Assembly: GCF_000725485.1 (NCBI RefSeq)
Contig: NZ_JOAG01000056.1
Location: 1 to 58,145, forward strand
DNA length: 58,145 nt
Origin: Nonomuraea candida
Lineage (GTDB): Bacteria > Actinomycetota > Actinomycetes > Streptosporangiales > Streptosporangiaceae
Direction of reading: 5' to 3'
Shown here: piece after piece, positions 55,494 to 58,145 of the stretch
Numbering within the stretch: the stretch's first letter is position 1
How the letters are laid out: each line of letters begins with the position of its first letter
Translations under genes and position numbers: made by a program
The notes under the pieces: model-generated
Database searches by the model: none
What the model was told of the DNA's origin: nothing
What the model saw: the letters and a program-made list of their open reading frames with translations, nothing else

Positions 55494-56477
55494 TCATCGG
55501 AGCCCTCCGAGATCGTCGAGGATGCTCGCCAGCGCCCGCTGGACGAGCTCGACCTTGAAGCGGTTGCCCTCGCGCGGCGCGGCGTCGCGTACCAGGAGCC
55601 GGCCCGCCTCGGCGATCGCCTGCCGGGTCAGCGGCCGCCCCCGCAGCGCCGCCTCGACTCCGGCGTCCCGCCACGGGCGGGTGCCCACGCCCCCGAACGC
55701 CAGCCGCACGTCCCGCACCACGCGGCCTCTCATCCGCAGCGCGGCCGCCACCGACACCACCGCGAACTCGAACGTGGCCCGGTCGCGCAGCTTCAGGTAG
55801 CGCGACCGCCCGGCCAGGGTCGTGCGCGGCACGTCCACCCAGGTGATCAGCTCGCCCGGGCGCATCGCGGTCTCCCGCTCCGGGGTGGCCCCGGGCAGGA
55901 GGTAGAACTCGGCGATGGGTACGGCGCGCGCGCCCTCGGGGCCGAGCAGGTGCACGGTCGCGTCGAGGGCGGTCAGCGCCACCGCCAGGTCCGAGGGGTG
56001 GGTGGCGATGCACCGGTCGCCGCCGCCGAGGATCGCGTGTCCCCGGTTGTGCCCGGCGATCGCCGGGCAGCCGCTGCCCGGGGTCCGCTTGTCGCACGGC
56101 GAGCCCGCGTCGCGGAAGTATCCGCACCTGGTGCGCTGGAGCAGGTTGCCGCCGATCGAGGCCATGTTGCGGATCTGCGGTGAGGCCGAGGCCAGCAGCG
56201 CCTCCGACAGCACCGGGAACTCCCGCCGCACCGTGGCGTGCTCGGCGACCTGCCGCATCCGGGCCGACGCGCCGAGGCGCAGCCGGCCGGGGCCGGCGGC
56301 GATCCCGCCGAGGTCGAGGTGGTTGACGTCGATGAGGTGGTCGTGGGCCTGGGCGCCGTCCCGCATCAGGTTCAGCAGCTCGGTGCCGCCCGCCACGAAG
56401 GCCGACCCGGGGGTGCTCGCGGCGATCCGCACCGCCTCCGCGGGGCTGTCCGCGATCGTGTAACCGAAGGACCTCAC
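55494..56477 (-). CDS. paoB: Oxidoreductase FAD-binding subunit (PaoB type)
   Basis: A 327-residue FAD subunit of the xanthine dehydrogenase family. F-V-A-G-G-T-E-L-L-N-L-M (FAD pyrophosphate loop), I-R-N-M-A-S-I-G-G-N-L-L-Q and the extra Cys cluster R-C-G-Y-F-R-D-A-G-S-P-C with later Cys residues (G-S-G-C-P, D-R-C-I), the 4Fe-4S ligand pattern found in PaoB but not in most xanthine dehydrogenases. The GTG start overlaps the paoA stop (GTGA). Confidence 0.92.
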   Translation of the reverse strand: MRSFGYTIADSPAEAVRIAASTPGSAFVAGGTELLNLMRDGAQAHDHLIDVNHLDLGGIAAGPGRLRLGASARMRQVAEHATVRREFPVLSEALLASASPQIRNMASIGGNLLQRTRCGYFRDAGSPCDKRTPGSGCPAIAGHNRGHAILGGGDRCIATHPSDLAVALTALDATVHLLGPEGARAVPIAEFYLLPGATPERETAMRPGELITWVDVPRTTLAGRSRYLKLRDRATFEFAVVSVAAALRMRGRVVRDVRLAFGGVGTRPWRDAGVEAALRGRPLTRQAIAEAGRLLVRDAAPREGNRFKVELVQRALASILDDLGGLR

Positions 56478-57217
56478 CGCCGCACCTCCTTCGCGGCGTC
56501 GGCGACGGCGGCGACGATGTTCTGGTACGCCGCGCACCGGCACAGGTTGCCGCTCATCCACTCGCGGATCTCCGCCTCCGAGCCCGCGTGCCCCTCGTCG
56601 ATGCAGGCCACGGCGGACATGATCTGGCCGGGGGTGCACGCCCCGCACTGGAACGCGTCGTGCCGGATAAACGCCTCCTGCACCGGGTGCAGCTCCTCGC
56701 CGCGCGCCAGCCCCTCCACGGTGGTGATCTCGGCGCCCTGCCGCATCACCGCCAGCGTCAGGCACGACTTGACCCGCTCGCCGTCGGCCAGCACCGTGCA
56801 CGCCCCGCACTCGCCCCGGTCGCAGCCCTTCTTGGTGCCGGTCAGGCCGAGCCGCTCGCGCAGCGTGTCCAGCAACGTCACCCTCGGCTCCAGAACGATC
56901 CTGTGCAACTGCCCGTTGACCTTGAGCGCGACTTCCGCCGACGCCCCGGGGGCGACGGCGTACGCCTGGGCGGCGGCAGCGGAGGCAGGGGCGGGAGCGG
57001 CGGTCCTGGCTGCCGCGGCCGTGCCCGCGGCGCCCGCCGCGGTCATCGCGACGGCCTTGAGCACCGCACGGCGGGTGTGCGCGGGTGCGCCGGCCGAGGC
57101 CTCGGGTCGCCGCCGTTCGGCGCCCGCCTCCTCCTGGTCGCGCCGTGCTTCGGGAGCCTCCGTCCGCTGCGGCGGTGTCGGGTCCGGTCCCGGGGTGAAC
57201 CGGCTGTGGTTGATCAT
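56474..57217 (-). CDS. paoA: Tat-exported 2Fe-2S subunit (PaoA type)
   Basis: A 247-residue protein. A Tat signal is visible at about 45-75 (T-Arg49-Arg50-A-V-L-K then an Ala-rich core), with an unusually long charged n-region of 48 residues. The mature part carries two 2Fe-2S clusters: G-C-D-R-G-E-C-G-A-C...C and C-G-A-C-T-P-G-Q...C-R-C. It would carry the folded complex across the membrane. First gene of the operon, divergent from a serine hydrolase fusion. A shorter start nearer the RR motif is possible, but no ribosome site decides it. Confidence 0.9.
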   Translation of the reverse strand: MINHSRFTPGPDPTPPQRTEAPEARRDQEEAGAERRRPEASAGAPAHTRRAVLKAVAMTAAGAAGTAAAARTAAPAPASAAAAQAYAVAPGASAEVALKVNGQLHRIVLEPRVTLLDTLRERLGLTGTKKGCDRGECGACTVLADGERVKSCLTLAVMRQGAEITTVEGLARGEELHPVQEAFIRHDAFQCGACTPGQIMSAVACIDEGHAGSEAEIREWMSGNLCRCAAYQNIVAAVADAAKEVRR

Positions 57218-57272
57218 CGCGCTCCGTTCTCCTTACGAACCGGCGTGGCCCTATCATCGCTATCAGTATTCC

Positions 57273-57320
57273 GTTAGAGACGCTAACCGTCAACCGTCGC
57301 TAACAAGAATTCGTTAGCGA
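57273..57320. promoter_or_regulatory. Two GTTAG/CTAAC inverted repeats in the paoA promoter region
   Basis: GTTAG (57273-57277) and CTAAC (57283-57287) form one small repeat; TCGCTAAC (57297-57304) and GTTAGCGA (57313-57320) form a perfect 8-bp repeat with an 8-base spacer. A TetR/LacI-like repressor site for paoABC is likely. The GTTAGCG core is shared with the palindrome at 28263-28278. Confidence 0.6.
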
Positions 57321-57491
57321 TGAGCCGACATCGACCGTCGGCACGTCAGCGGCCGTGTCAGGACGATGACGGCGCGATATCAGGGCGACCGGAGACCGTA
57401 GAGGCCATGAAGGGAGCGGCGATCACGGCCCCGAGGCCGGGAAGCAGCCCCCGACTTTTCGTGAATGAAGGACTGAAGGAGCACACAGCCA

Positions 57492-58145
57492 TGGCCATCA
57501 CCCTCTCCGACCAGGACCGGCTCACCCTGCGCGTCGCCGCGTGGGGCGCGGTGTCACTGATGTCCGCCACCGGTTCCGCGCACAAGGCCGCCACCGAGGG
57601 CTCCATCGCCCTGATGTCGGCGACCGGCCTGGTCGGTCATGTGCTGGCCAAGGCGCCCAAGGGCGTGAAGTACGGCAGGACCGTGGCCGAGCTGGCCGAC
57701 CAGGTGCTGCCCGCGCTGACGGACTCCGTGTGCCTGCTCCAGGAGCGGGACCCGGCCGAGGCCGCGAACTTCCGCCGCACCGTCCTGGTCGCCGTCGAGG
57801 CGTCCGCCAGGGGCGGGGCCGGCCCCGTCACGGCGGAGATGGCCCGCAAGATCACCGCGGCCCTTGACGCCACCACCGGGGGCGGCGCTCCGGCCGGGCG
57901 GGGCCGCCCCGAGCTGGAGAAGATCATGCAGGAGATGGTCGAGGCCGGTTTCGTCGGGGTGTCGCTGCGGGTGAACGACGAGCGCGGCGAGTGGGTGGCC
58001 AGCGCCGGGGTGCGCGAGCTGGGCGACACCGGCAAGCCGCCCACGAACGGGCACGTGCGGATCGGCAGCAACACCAAGACCTTCACCGCCACCGTCGTGC
58101 TCCAGCTCGTGGCCGAGGGCCGCGTCGCGCTGGACGCCCCGGTGG
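57492..58145 (+). CDS. Fusion of a helical domain to a beta-lactamase-type serine hydrolase, cut by the window edge
   Basis: 218 residues before the edge. Residues 1-130 are helical with two similar segments (S-L-M-S-A-T-G-S-A-H-K and A-L-M-S-A-T-G-L-V-G-H), resembling small stand-alone actinomycete proteins. After a Gly-rich linker (G-G-G-A-P-A-G-R-G-R) a serine hydrolase begins: E-L-E-K-I-M-Q-E-M-V, W-V-A-S-A-G-V-R-E-L, and S-N-T-K with the nucleophile and Lys. There is no signal peptide, which such hydrolases usually have. AAGGAG precedes the ATG. Natural fusion or deletion-born chimera are both possible. Confidence 0.78.

Overview
The window is GC-rich DNA (roughly 70% or more by eye) from a filamentous actinomycete. 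GTG starts, GTGA/ATGA stop-start overlaps, the abundance of TetR/LysR/IclR/MarR/XRE regulators, Tat-exported enzymes, a DUF574-type SAM methyltransferase and a sigma factor paired with a CU044_5270-like partner fit the Streptosporangiales/Streptomycetales. A Streptosporangiaceae host such as Nonomuraea is an inference only. No rRNA, tRNA, CRISPR array or intact mobile element was seen. The content is typical of an accessory chromosomal arm: secreted hydrolases, small catabolic operons and regulators.

Layout. 0-2.4 kb: a GNAT acetyltransferase, then a LysR regulator divergent from a serine hydrolase / DHA2 drug exporter / AhpD-like operon (2.4-5.6 kb). 5.7-9 kb: two secreted hydrolases (SGNH esterase, EEP phosphodiesterase) around an orphan Tat signal. 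9.2-11.5 kb: a cluster of broken oxidoreductase and regulator genes, followed by an intact SDR/TetR pair and a probable IS4 transposase tail. 13.4-15.7 kb: a SUKH protein, a conserved hypothetical gene and a truncated chitin-binding gene. 15.8-22.5 kb: a quinate/shikimate catabolic island (CoA transferase, shortened IclR, MBL hydrolase, MHS transporter, QuiC1 dehydroshikimate dehydratase, quinate/shikimate dehydrogenase) with a shared 26-bp promoter element. 22.7-24.8 kb: a PIMT-like methyltransferase coupled to a 47-residue Gly/Lys-rich peptide, and another methyltransferase. 25.1-28.3 kb: plant cell wall enzymes (PL9-like pectate lyase, CE3-like esterase with a ricin domain) with LacI-type operators. 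28.8-34.8 kb: assorted genes. 34.9-40.4 kb: a six-gene minus-strand operon with a two-component system and four secreted or membrane proteins rich in His/Met motifs. 40.5-48 kb: kinase, serine hydrolase, XRE, GlcG-like, ECF sigma, AraC and VOC genes. 48.2-52.3 kb: a PhnDCE transporter with a tyrosine phosphatase-like enzyme and TetR. 52.4-57.3 kb: TetR and a periplasmic PaoABC-type molybdenum oxidoreductase. The window ends inside a serine hydrolase fused to a helical N-terminal domain.

Two patterns stand out. First, short tandem repeats (27-50 bp, each array different) lie at the 3' ends of at least six genes, and their first unit usually contains the gene's last codons and stop codon. Second, several genes carry clean internal or terminal deletions (SDR, CurA-like, OYE, MmyB-type regulator, IclR, LuxR). 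The most intriguing candidate system is the 34.9-40.4 kb operon. Its polytopic protein carries two D-x3-H-x(12/14)-H motifs; the first has exactly the spacing of the copper ligands of PmoC of particulate methane monooxygenase. It is encoded with an exported protein whose predicted mature N-terminus is histidine and a YtkA-like protein with an MPHMGH motif. This is a hypothesis from motif spacing, not established homology.
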